A stretch of 64,000 bases of DNA, taken from the NCBI RefSeq assembly GCF_000218685.1, contig NW_006763302.1:1036868-1100867 (forward strand). The letters run 5' to 3'. The notes beneath the pieces are model-generated. The model was not told the origin of the DNA. It was given only the letters and a program-made list of their open reading frames with translations, and did no database searches. The first letter of the stretch is position 1, and every line of letters starts with the position of its first letter. Below, one piece after another: positions 44,181 to 54,932 of the stretch. The stretch comes from Serpula lacrymans var. lacrymans S7.9 (lineage: Eukaryota; Basidiomycota; Agaricomycetes; Boletales; Serpulaceae). Both the position numbers and the translations under genes were made by a program.

Positions 44181-45390
44181 CTAAACGTCCTGGACCTGCT
44201 CTTCGAGCCAACTCCATAGCGCCCTTCCAAGCTCTGGGTCCTGCGTGCCCGCTAGTGGCGTGCCAACTCTAGCCCAGGGAATCAGGTACTGGCAGTACAC
44301 GGTATATAATCATTAACAGGTAAATAAATGATCGGCCACGAGAGGGAAAAATTACCTGGCCATTGAGCTCTGCGCCTTCAGCCGTCGTCCCTGCGTACAG
44401 CTGAGTGAGAGCACCATGTTGGACACTGTATAAAATGGTGGTGTTCTAGATTATAACAGTTTCAGAGAAAGAGTTGCGTATCAAGAAATTATTGACAGAG
44501 AAAACATACCAGTATGATTTGGCCGACGCGAGGGATGTAGCGAGTTAGATCCGATCGTATGTTGCCCGGGTTTAAAGAGATAGAAACGATTCCTTCATTA
44601 CTATACCGTCTTGCGAGCTCCAGTGCGAACACCGTGTTTGTTCCCCTTGCCACGAGCGTGCGCAAAGTAAGATAAGAAACGTGAAATACTAGCAACTTGT
44701 AGTCAGTAGAAACACTCACATATTTACTCTGGGAGTACATCACACTGGTAGATTGTTTTTTCCTTGCTGGCCCATCTTTAAACGTGTTGAAGTCAAGGTT
44801 TCCAAAGTGATGTCCAGAGGAGGAAGTGGTCACCACGCGTACTTTGCCATCTTGACAGGTTTTGGCAGTAGAGATGAGGACGGGAAGTAGGAGCTTTGTG
44901 AAGTAATGGTGCCCTATGGTGGGAAACAAGGATGTTTAGAACGAATATGTTTGCAAAAGAAGAGGAAAAGGGAGAAAGACACTTACCAACGACATTGGTG
45001 CCAAATTGGAGATCATAGCCATCTTCCGTTACAAGGTCAATAGGTGGTCCCATCAAGCCGCTGATAAACTTGGGTAGTCAGAACATGGGGCTGTGATGCT
45101 CGAAGCCTCTCAGGCTTGAAACTCACGCATTGTTAAAGAGAACGTGGAGCTGTGTTTCCTTGCTGATAAAATAGCGAAATGGGTTAGAGGTGTTTAACAG
45201 TACTGTTCGACTCTGGACGGTACCTAAGAAATTCTTCAGCGGCTGCTTTCACGAACTTCAGGTTTGCGAGGTCGAGCTTAAGGAACACCGCTTCATTTCC
45301 AGTCTTCTCTTTGAGTTCACGAATAGCATCCTCTGACTGAGTCTAATTTCTCGCAGCGATATACACCTTTGCATTATGTTCCAATAAAAC
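44181..45390 (-). pseudogene. Second short-chain dehydrogenase, 5'-truncated
   Basis: Clear paralogue of 34383-35781 with the same exon order: [14 protein letters not shown], a TAG at 45345-45343 where the paralogue has Gln, [77 protein letters not shown], the YSQSKY active site, [21 protein letters not shown], and the end LIPWARVGTPLAGTQDPELG to WLEEQVQDV (stop 44181). The first exon with the TGxxxGIG cofactor motif is absent. It would have been an NAD(P)-dependent oxidoreductase; now non-functional. Confidence 0.85.
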
Positions 45391-45485
45391 CTACCATAGG
45401 GTCATGACATCAATCATTCTCAGTCAGTGTGAGCAGATGTTTTGGGTAGAAACGGAATGCATCTTTTGATGACCCTATTAACAAA

Positions 45486-46866
45486 TTGAGCCAGGAGGCT
45501 GTGGAGCACCTCAGAATTCCTCTGCAAAACCCCATCCAAATTGAGCATCCAGCAATCTGTCATAGTTTCCTGAAGCTGTTTCCGACATCCTCAGCTTTCA
45601 TGCAGTTGAGAAGACAATTGCCGAGTATAGCGGAGTTGAGTATGTTGAGCATGATATGTGCCCAGAGTTGTGCATTGGCTTTACTGGCCCTTTTGCTAAC
45701 CTCCATGCTTTTCCTGTGTGTGGGATGTCCTGATGAGGTCAGAACCAACTTCACGCTAGCAATGGACGTACCAGAATGGCTGCAAAAAAATTCACCACTA
45801 TTCCCCTTGGTCCCCAGCTCCAAGCACAATATCAAGATCCCCAATCTGCTCGCAATATGTGTCACCTCCATGAGTGCACTCAGGGCATCACCTCCCATCT
45901 TTGAGAGACTGGAGAGATCCCAGTCATTGATGACATTGCCATGGGATTAGACTACCTTGGGCCAGTCTTTGATGGTGATATTAAAGGGAGTGACATCGTT
46001 CTTATGGTGTTGCTTGATGGTGCTCAACTTTATGAACACAAAGACTTGGATTGTTGGATGTATGTATGGATTATTGTGAGTCTTGCCCCCAACAAGCGCT
46101 ACCAGAAGATTTATGTCCGCCCTGGTGATTTTATCCCTGGGCCTAACAAGCCGAAGAATTTGGACTCGTTTCAATGTGTCGGAATGCATCACATATCCAC
46201 ACTCCAGAAAGAGGGACTCAATATCTGGGATGCCAACCGCAATATTGTTTTTTGCTTGGACATCTACCTTCTTTTTCCAACTGCTGATGGCCTTGGCCTT
46301 GTTTATTGGGATGGAATGGTTGGACATAGTGGTAAAAATGGATGCCGCATATACTATGGCATTCTGGGTCAGCACAAGAACCATGGTCAACATTACTATC
46401 CTATTCTCATTATGCCTCATGATAAATATCCTCCTAATGGGAGTAGACACCCAGATATTGTGGTTTTTGGCCTTCCATCAAGTGGTTCTGATACATATGC
46501 TGACCATCTCAAGAGGCTCATATCCTCTCCTAATCAAACTCAATATGATAACCGCAAGACAGAAACAGGCATTACAAGAGCACCTTTAATCCTTGGTCTC
46601 AGTGCCTCACAATCACTGGGTGTTCCCTGTTGCATGACAACTGATATAATGCATCTTGCTAGTAACCTCAGTGATCTTTTGATTTCACTTTGGCGTGGAA
46701 TTATTGATTGTGACAGAACTGATGATTCTGAACAATAAGAATGGGCAGATTTTGTCAATAATGAAGCTTGGAAAAGGTATGTACACATACAACATCAATT
46801 TCATGTCCCTAATATTGTACTACTGCAAGGTATAGAACATCTGTCTAGGATGCTGGGTCCCACCTA
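45486..46866 (+). pseudogene. CACTA/Tnp2-like transposase fragment
   Basis: From about 45760 the frame reads RMAAKKFTTIPLGPQLQAQY, then one TGA (SHL*ETGEIPVIDD), and continues open as GLDYLGPVFDGDIKGSDI, VLLDGAQLYEHKDLDCWMY, YVRPGDFIPGPNKPKNLDSF, GLVYWDGMVGHSGKNGCRIY and GQHKNHGQHYYPILI. This is the pattern of the transposase family shared by plant En/Spm (Tnp2) and basidiomycete CACTA-like elements, including the DG and PGPNKPKN blocks. A TAA ends it at 46738 and remnants follow to the R1 repeat at 46868. Both termini of the transposon are missing. Confidence 0.7.
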
Positions 46867-46867
46867 C

Positions 46868-47398
46868 TGTAAGGACCATTTATTATTTTCTTATCTTCTC
46901 ACTCCATGTCCTGGTTCTTGAACACTTTTCCTGTCACACCTCTGGCTTTAGGGCTAAAGGTATCTTTTGCGATCCTGCTTCTCATTGACAAAACCGGATA
47001 AACCCGGTCTCTGCCGAAGCAGCCATTGTTCTCCATGGAGCATAGCCACCACTCCATGGAGTAACCATTGTTCTCCTAGGAGTCATTATACTGTAGCGAG
47101 TAGCACCTCCGACTATAAGTAGTAGGGAGTTTAGTATAGGAATACCTCAGTCGTTTCTATAGCCTCTCGGGCAGCAGCTGAGTTTCACTTAGTTTTATTA
47201 CTCATAGCCCTAACAGGCTTTCTTAATCATTGTTACCACTTTGTATCACAGATCAGAGACTGGGTATTGCACCCAGCTAGCCAGCAGGATGGGTAGGGGC
47301 TAGTAGTAGACATCTCGGCAACTAGCTCCAAGCCCCATCAGTGCCTGGATATACTAATAGACGCTTTAGTCAGGATCATACCTCATTATGAGGATACA
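46868..47398 (+). repeat. Dispersed LTR-like repeat R1, copy 2 (interrupted)
   Basis: Collinear with 5618-5925: starts TGTAAGGACCATTT and ends ATGAGGATACA (TGTA...TACA termini). A 215-bp insert occupies 46986-47200. The flanks (Tnp2 fragment left, copia C right) show no duplication, so the repeat may mark a rearrangement junction. Confidence 0.75.
46986..47200 (+). mobile_element. 215-bp solo LTR-like insertion with 5-bp duplication
   Basis: Inserted in R1 copy 2 and absent from copy 1. It is flanked by ctcat on both sides (46981-46985 and 47201-47205). The ends are TGACAAAAC and GTTTTATTA, an imperfect inverted pair. It contains a TATA-like actataagtag. Size, TG start and 5-bp duplication fit a solo LTR of an element not otherwise seen here; a small non-autonomous DNA transposon is less likely. 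Confidence 0.8.
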
Positions 47399-47785
47399 GT
47401 TCCAACAACAAAGCATATTTGTTTGTTGTACCGGAATATATAGAGACATGTTTCTGCATTTAGTCTTGTGAAACTGAGCTCCTGGAGCTTGCAATCAAAA
47501 GTTTTGTTCCATGTACGACCAGCTTGTTTTAACCCGTAGATGGATTTCTTCAATCTCCAGCAGTATCCAGGTTGGATAGGAACACCCCCTGGAGGAAGCA
47601 TGTACAGTTCTTCTTCAAGTTCTCCATTGAGATAAGCTGTGGATAGGTCCATTTGATCAAGTTCTAGGTTGTACTTTGCTGCCAGGGCTAGAATAATTTG
47701 GATTGACTCTAAGTTTGCAACTGGAGCAAAAACCTCCTGGTAATCAATCCCCTCCCTTTGAGTAGAACCTCATGCAACAATCCGG

Positions 47786-49605
47786 TGTCGATGATGAGAA
47801 CTGTTGTTAGAAAACCACACACAAAAACAAACTAACACACAATCCTCCCAGATTCCACGGAACTTGTTTATGGGCTTTGCCTCCTAGAACAGTGAAGTGG
47901 TCTGGTTGTTCGTGGGGTGGTACGTATAAAGATCCTTCAAAGTAAAACCCAGAGAGGTATGGGTGTGGGTTTTGAGGAGGAGGGATAGTTGAATTTATAG
48001 AAGATGGGGGCTTTGTGATGAGTATAGACAAGCACTACCTTGCTAATCGTAGCACAAGGTAGGTTTGAGAATGACAAAGATGACGAGGTGACGAGGTTCC
48101 CAGTGATAGCAGGCTCCTGATGCACAAACTGTAGTGCTCAGAAGGACTCTAATCAAAAGGGATGACAGTGACTTTCAAAAATGACAAGTGACGATGACAG
48201 CAGATAGCAGTGGTAGCAGTGGGAAGTATTGTGACCACACTGGATCACAAGTAGCAGAGTAGTGAACTTGAGATTTAGAGAAGAAGTCTGGAATCGAGTA
48301 CTTTGTTGTTTTTACAAGGTAAAATACAGGGGTTTATATAGTGAAAAGAAAGGCAGGCTATGCACAGTATAGCTGCGCAAAAAGAATGAGAAAGAACATG
48401 AAGGAAGGAATGTACGCTGACGAATCCTGCGTAGTTGCTACAGGATAAGATCATCAAAATAAGGGAAAGAAAGGGATAGAACAATGAATGCTGTGAGTAA
48501 TGTCACAGGTTTGTACAGCCATAAAGTAAAGTCCAATAGCAAAAAGAGAGCAGGAAAATCATGATGTCATGGGAAGATGCAGTAAAAAAAAGGCAAGGAA
48601 AAACACTATCAGTATCAACACAGTTCCTTTATTGTCAGTCAGGCATTCTAAAAAAATATGTGTCCATAAAAATGATTCAAAAATCAAAAATAATCGCACT
48701 GCAAATGAATGTTCTGCTGAAAAAAAAGAAACTGGAGCCACCGGTCCACCACCTAGTCCAAATCCGACAGTTCCATGGCCTTACCAATGGACTGGTTGTG
48801 TTGGACCACCTGATCAAACGAGGGAGGGAGAGGAGTAGTTCCAATTTGGAACAAGTGAGTCCCAGGCAGCGTGTGGTAGGTGTAGCTGTAGCGAAGACGA
48901 TGGACAAAGGATAAGTGTACCCAAGTGAATGGGACAGCAATGAACATGGGCGACGCAAGGGGATGAACCTTCTCCAGCTCAAAAACTACCCACCCACGCT
49001 CCAACCAGGCGAGACGAGTGACCGATGTTTTGATAGTATGTGATGGCAAATTGACGTCATGAAGATGGACCTGTTGCCCTATTTGGACCGGCCGCCGGGG
49101 CTTTGCTGATATCAGCAGTGGCACGTGGTAGTCAACGGATCGGCGACGGAAGCGGATAGGAAGTGGTGACATCAGAAATGGTTGGGGTGCAAATAATATG
49201 AGGAGGAGGAGGGTGGAGGTGACGAACAAGTGGACTAGAATGGGGATCCAGAAACGACTGTCGGGTGAGAATAAAAGGAGAGGAAGGGGCCCATGGTGGG
49301 GCTAGGCAAAGGAAGGGGAGTAAGGGAAACGACAAAAGCGAGGGCGCAATGCAATGTGTAGCCAGTGGCGACGCGAAAATTTGCCGAAATGCCAAAACAC
49401 GGAAAGTACCGCATGGAAAAGCAAAGGTGAGTGTGACTGGATTGCCTAATAGAGGTGGTGCTGATCAGCCACAAGTTTGAAACAGGCAATATTAATTACT
49501 ATTCCACGTGGCACTGTGCCTGTGTGGCGCAAAGGCGAGTCTTTTCGAATATTCGCTTCGTTATTGACACCTGTCCATGCTACCAATCAATTTTGGTGCA
49601 TGACA
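47786..49605 (-). mobile_element. 1820-bp solo LTR, copy 2, with 4-bp duplication ccgg
   Basis: Full-length LTR of gypsy family E in reverse orientation (as read on plus: TGTCGATGATGAG...GGTGCATGACA). It is flanked by ccgg at 47782-47785 and 49606-49609. Removing the LTR and one ccgg joins the copia RT codons ERYKLR and IVA in one frame, so this is a clean insertion later reduced to a solo LTR. It is nearly identical in length and sequence to 9252-11071. Confidence 0.95.
48753..49294 (-). pseudogene. LTR ORF, copy 2 (one-base deletion)
   Basis: The counterpart of the 180-codon ORF at 9565-10107. It starts at the same caccATGGgc but loses the frame after MGPFLSF, because a run of five T has four. 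The remainder (FVTSTLLLLILFAPQPFLMS to GKAMELSDLD) is open in the next frame. Confidence 0.7.
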
Positions 49606-51641
49606 CCGGAGTTTGTATCTCTCAATGTTTCCGTTTTGATCAAACTTGATCCAGAACACAGGTTTTGATGTGATAAGTTTTACTCCCTTCGGCGGTGGGA
49701 CGATGTCATATACTGCATTAGTATTGAGACTTAGGAGTTCCTCCTCCAAGGCAGACTTCCATAATTCTCCATCCGGACATAATAAGGCTTCCTTTAGTGT
49801 CCTTGGAAGATACTCCAGGGAGTAGACGCATTTGTGTATTTGTTGCCCCACTCACTCCTGAAGGTGTTGAATCACTCCTTGGAGGTGTTGTATGCCTTCC
49901 AGAAGCTGATCCAATGGACAGGCTGTCTAGCTGTATTCGGACTTTTTCCACATCAGCTGGCTGTATGTTGAGGGGCTGTCCTCCCACTGACTGTAACTCT
50001 ACTTTGGCTTTCCGTTCTGAAGATGGCCAGTGTTTAGGCTTGGTTGTAGAGACTGTTGTGGAGGGTGTCTTAGCTGATCAGGTGCTCCCACTGCTCTTGG
50101 AACGTCTCCATGGACATATTGCCCCACTGCTCTCGGAACATCTTCATGCTGATATGGTTCCATTGCTTGTGGAACATCTCCTTGGAGATGTGGTTCCATT
50201 TGCAATTCATTTGGATCTTGGATCCGAGAGTCAGGATCATCCTCCTCCAAATTTTTTTTTGGTCTGGATAGTAAGCATTCTCTGGAATGAGTCCCTCTCA
50301 CTGATCTGTGCTAGTGTCTGTGTTCCAGGGAGCAGTGTCATCCTTTTGTACCTTTCCGGATTCATTGAATATGACATGCCAACTGGAAAACACAGTCCGT
50401 TTTTCAGTGTCTAGGAGTTTGTAGGCTTGCTTTCCATGTGTGTAGCCAATCATTATGGCTTTGTGCCCCTTGGAGTAAAACTTCCCTTGCCTTTTGTCTT
50501 TTGGAATCAAGGCATATGCTTGGCATCCAAAAGGGAAAAACAAAGTTGGATCAACTCTCCTTTTAAACAGTATTTCATATGGGGTCTTTCCATGGAGTCC
50601 TGATGCTGGGCTGCATGCTGTGATATATGCAGCTGTTTGCATGGCATTTACCCAAAATGACTTTGGGAGCTTGGAATCATGGAGCATAGTGGTTGCTAAT
50701 GTAGCCAATGTCTGATTCATGCGTTCTGCAATGCCATTTTGTTCCGGAGTACCTGCAGCTGTAGTTTCTTGGATGACACCATCTCCTCGGAGTTGATTTT
50801 TGAATGTATTGCCAGTATATTCTCCTCCCCCATCGCTCCAGAGGAATTTTGTGTATAGTGGAGTGAAGTTTTCTTCTCCCAAATGAGTCCTGAAGAATGT
50901 TTGGACATCTTCTTTCCATTGCTTGTATCGTTCCAGTGCTTCACTTTTATGTTTTAGGAAATATATCCATGGAAATTTGGAGAAATCATCTACAATGATA
51001 ATCCAGTGCCAAAAACCCTCCCTGGAAGTTGGTTTGATTGGTCCTCCAACATCTGTGTGCACAATTTGTATGGGGCGCTTGGCTTGGTTTCCTCCAGTAG
51101 ACTTGAAAGGTAATTTCTTCATCTTTCCTAAAGCACAAGGTTCACAAAACTCCGGGGTTCTGGTAAGGGTGTCTATGTCCTCGAGCTGTTTTTTTGTAAC
51201 CATTCGTTGCAAGCGGTCCATTCCAATGTGTCCCATTCTCCTGTGCAATAAATTTACATCTACTGCTGCAAAAGCTGACTCCGGGTTGATTTTGGGTTTT
51301 GCTTGGATGTGATAAAGTCCTCGCTTGTATAACACAGTGAGGATAAGTTCCTCCTTTTTCCGAACTTCACAAGCATTTGACCCTGCTGGAAAAAGTGTTG
51401 ATAACCCTGTTTTGGACAATTTGTGGACAGAAACGAGTGCTAACGTGAAGTTTGGCACAAGTAAGACATTTGACAGTGCAATATTGTAGTCCTTTTTGCC
51501 AACAGTTGCTTGTAGGATTACTGTTCCAATGCCAATGGCATTTACAGAGGATTCATCCCCAAAACTGATTGTGCTTGGAGGATGCAGAACATGGTATATT
51601 CCTGGCTCAAACCAGGAGTGGTGAGGGACCATGTGGGATGT

Positions 51642-52031
51642 TGTTACGATAACACAATTTTCGGACCTTCCCTTTATTTTTATTCTCCGCTTTAACCTTG
51701 TACTTTAGCTTTCACACATGGTGCCACGCGGCACTTCCCCTTTTGTCCAAACTCCTCTTTCTTGCGCTGCATTGCCTTTCTTGTTATTATAGACACAACT
51801 CTCTCACACAGTGGAGCTGGCCATGCGGGCTAGGCCCCATGACATCATCAGCCACTGTCTCTATCAAACTGCATAGTACACATGTACAAACAACCCTGTA
51901 GTATTATATATACCCCAATAGATCCAGGAGACTCCTCAGCGAGTCCTCCTGTTGTATACCAACAAACTCTCTGCAGCTCAAGGGGTAACCACTCCCCATT
52001 CACTACCCTTATAGTGTGTTCTTGTGTGTGC
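51642..52031 (+). mobile_element. Truncated LTR of the 389-bp chromovirus family
   Basis: Begins TGTTACGATAACACAATTTT and follows the 8156-8544 LTR through tatatatacccc and cagcgagtcctcctg, but its last ~30 bp are replaced by the start of the gypsy E LTR fragment at about 52032. It interrupts the copia C protease region on its left. Confidence 0.85.
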
Positions 52032-52396
52032 TGTTAATTATGAGAACTGCTGTTAGAAAACCACACACAAAAACAAACTAACACACAATCCTCCCAGATT
52101 CCACGGAACTTGTTTATGGGCTTTGCCTCCTAGAACAGTGAAGTGGTCTGGTTGTTCGTGGCGTGGTACATATAAAGATCCTTCAAAGTAAAACCCAGAG
52201 GTATATGAGTGTGGGTTTTGAGGAGGAGGGATAGTTGAATTTATAGAAGATAGGGGCTTAGTGACGAGTATAGATGAGCACTACCTTGCTAATCGTAGCA
52301 CAAAGTAGGTTTGAGAATGATAAAGATGACGGGGTGACGAGGTTCCCAGTGATAGCAGGCTCCTGACGCACAAACTGTAGTGCTCAGAAGGACTCC
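52032..52396 (-). repeat. Fragment of the gypsy E 3' LTR
   Basis: The terminal ~365 bp of the 1.8-kb LTR, fused directly to the integrase zinc-domain region of pol at about 52396. A deletion removed the integrase core, the purine tract and most of the 3' LTR. Confidence 0.85.
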
Positions 52397-54932
52397 TTCG
52401 AATCTGGCATTCATGGCAGGTGCGAACATGATGCTTGACATTTTGTAACATATGGGGCCAGTAAAAGCGCTCTCTGACTGTAGAGAATACACCATTGACT
52501 CCTCTGTGACCAAGCCTTTCGTGTGCTTCAGTAAGGATGTGAAGTCGAAGGTCAGGATTGAAGATAACTTTGAGAGGAGGAGCAGAGTGACGACACTTGA
52601 ACATGCTATCTCCTTTCAAGAAAAATTGAAGTGATTGCTTGACAAAACACTTTTGAGCTTGAAGAGAGGAAAATATAGGCAGCTCCATAGTTTGAAGAAA
52701 GTGGAAGATTCGACGAAGAGTATCGTACTGAGAAGAATCATTGGTAAGGAACAAAGGGAGTGACATAGGCTGATATGGGAGAGGTCTGGCAAGATCAACA
52801 AAAAGAGCGATATCATCAAGCCAATCATCTGATTCTTGAGCATCTTCAAAGTCTTCCTCTGTTGGTTGACGACGAGATAATGCATCAGGACCACGATGAC
52901 GATCAGCAGGTATGTGAATGAGCTTGAAATCAAAAAGAAGGATGCCCTGAATCCAACAATTGATAGTGGCATTAGGCTGAAGATCTGGATTGTTGAGCAT
53001 GCCTTTGATATACTTGGCATCCACCTCCACATGCAAGTGTTTTACTCCTGCAATGTAAAGGCGAAAATGACGAAGTGCTCTGAACAAACCATATAATTCT
53101 AGCTTGGGTTGACTGTAATTTGCCTCTCTATCATTCATGGGAATAGAGCCATAGCGAGCTGGACGCTTCCTTCCATTTTCATCAAGCTGGGAGAGGATAA
53201 AACCAACAGCAATCTTGCTGGTATCAACTGAAAGAACAACTGGGTTGTGTGATGAATAATTTATAGGGTGAAGTGCTGGTGCAGAAGATACTGCATGCTT
53301 CAGAGCATCAAATGCTTCTTGTCTGCGTTCATCCCATTGAAATTCAGCTCCTTTGCGATACAATTCTGTCAAGGGGCGTGCAAGAGCAGAGTAATTGCAG
53401 ATCCAAATGCGAACTGTGCCACATAGACCAAGAAAACTGCGAACGTCTTTGGGAGTCTGGAGAATTGGCCATTTCAGAATCTTGTCCACCTTGGTACTGT
53501 CAGGGAGACGACCTTTTGAGCAGCACACTTGTCCAACAATCACAACTTGGGGATGACATAACTGAGTCTTCTTTCCAGAGAAAGTTCCGCCAGCATGACC
53601 AACTCTATGCATAATGCGATGAACGTCAATGGCATGTTCCCATATAAATCTACGAATGCCAGGGTTGCCAGGAATGGTCTCTGGGTTACCATCTGCATCT
53701 TCATAACGAGAAGTAGGTCCTTTGATTGGGAGGTCATCAACAAAGATATTGGCAATATGCGGAATTTCGTCTTGCAGGATGAAAGTCATGCAATTCTGGA
53801 ATTCTGGAACGGAGTTGGTGAATCCCATAGGCATAGAAGTAATCCTCAGAAGTCCTAGTGGTGATAGAAAAGAGGTAAGGTCACGACTGTCAGGGTGCAC
53901 TTTTCGAGCATCAAATCCCCAAAAGAGATCAAACACAGTATAGCATTGAGAACCAGCAAATGGCTCCACAAAGTCGTCAAGGATAGGTGGTACTCCTGAG
54001 TTTTTGATAGTGACTGCATTAAGTGGCTGAAGATCATGGATGATGCAAATCTTGCCATTCTTCTTCTGAACGCAAAACCACTTAGAGCGATAAGACGACT
54101 GGCTAGGCTCATAGACTCCAGCTTTGATTTTGTCTCTGAGCAATTCTATGACTTCATTCTTGATTCCAGGAGGAATAGGAATGTTCTTGTATTCCCAAGG
54201 GACATGTGGGAGAACAGGTATGATGTAGGGAGAGAAGTAGTCTTCTCTGAATGTTCCTCTGTCAGTTTCCTCGAAGGCAAGACTGCGCTGATTGAGTATC
54301 ATGATGTGAGCAAAAAGCTTTTCCTCTTCTGGCCATAAGAATCCATCAGAGTTTAGCTTCATTTCGTCATAAAGGCGCTCCTTGGTGAGCTTCGGCGTGG
54401 GAATGAATTCTGGGGGAAGGACAGGAAGGGGTGGGAGCGAAAGGAGTGGGTCTTCTGGAAATGACTGAGTGACACGTGCGTCTTCTGGGAATACTCCAGG
54501 AACAGGTTTGACTCTGCGATCAACATATTTGTAGGCTCCAAAACTCGACCAATCAGGTGCTGGTACAGGTATAGGGTCCACAATATCTATCATATAACTA
54601 GGGTCAAAACAAAAAGCATTCAAAGAAGGAAAGTGCCGTGGTAGTTTTGCGTCATCTCGGACAGAATAGGATAGGGATGAGGTTGGATGTTTTACAAGGG
54701 GGGAATGAAAAAGATCAGATAAGAACAAAAGGGGAACATAGACAATAGAAAAAGAAGTTGTTACAAGAGTAAAGGAAGGAAAAACCGGATAACATAGAAA
54801 TCTAAGAGGCCATTTTGTACAAGTAATAGATATGTAACAAGAAAGAAGAAAAAGGGAAAAGGTGGCATATGGTCCAAAAGCGCTGAATGGAGTGTTAAGT
54901 AAGAAAGGAATATAGAAATGTATCACCAGCAT
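52397..54932 (-). pseudogene. pol: Gypsy E pol: hydrophobic segment, RT, RNase H, integrase zinc domain
   Basis: The frame starts with an unusual run of several hydrophobic stretches (residues about 1-80), then PDWSSFGAYKYVDRRVKPV. The RT follows with YRSKWFCVQKKNGKICIIHD, SMPMGFTNSVPEFQ and the active site IFVDDLPIKGP, then GGTFSGKKTQLCHPQ. RNase H reads SVDTSKIAVGFIL and the tether is GPDALSRRQP. The integrase zinc domain reads EAHERLGHRGVNGVFST and CHECQIR. FxDD...PIKGP and GGTFSG are typical of a basidiomycete-rich gypsy group. The integrase core is deleted; the last residues come from LTR sequence. The first 80 residues overlap the preceding frame. Confidence 0.9.

Larger units (their letters stand above)
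47399..51641 (-). pseudogene. Copia C (minus): integrase, linker and RT, frameshifted, with nested solo LTR
   Basis: On the minus strand it begins inside the protease region (MVPHHSWFEPGIYH at 51632) and runs through the HHCC domain (LLHRRMGHIGMDRLQ, CEPCALGKM) and integrase with HTDVGG, SDGGGEY and NGIAERMNQ, to a stop at 50298. A frameshift leads into a linker with a degenerate repeat (DVPRAVGQYVHG). RT starts in another frame (DGELWKSALEEELLSLNTN, FDQNGNIERYKLR) and is split by an 1820-bp LTR. It resumes with a TGA (IVA*GSTQREGIDYQEVF) and DQMDLSTAYLNGELEEELY, then ends at R1. This copia is distinct from families A/B and the first fragment. Confidence 0.9.
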
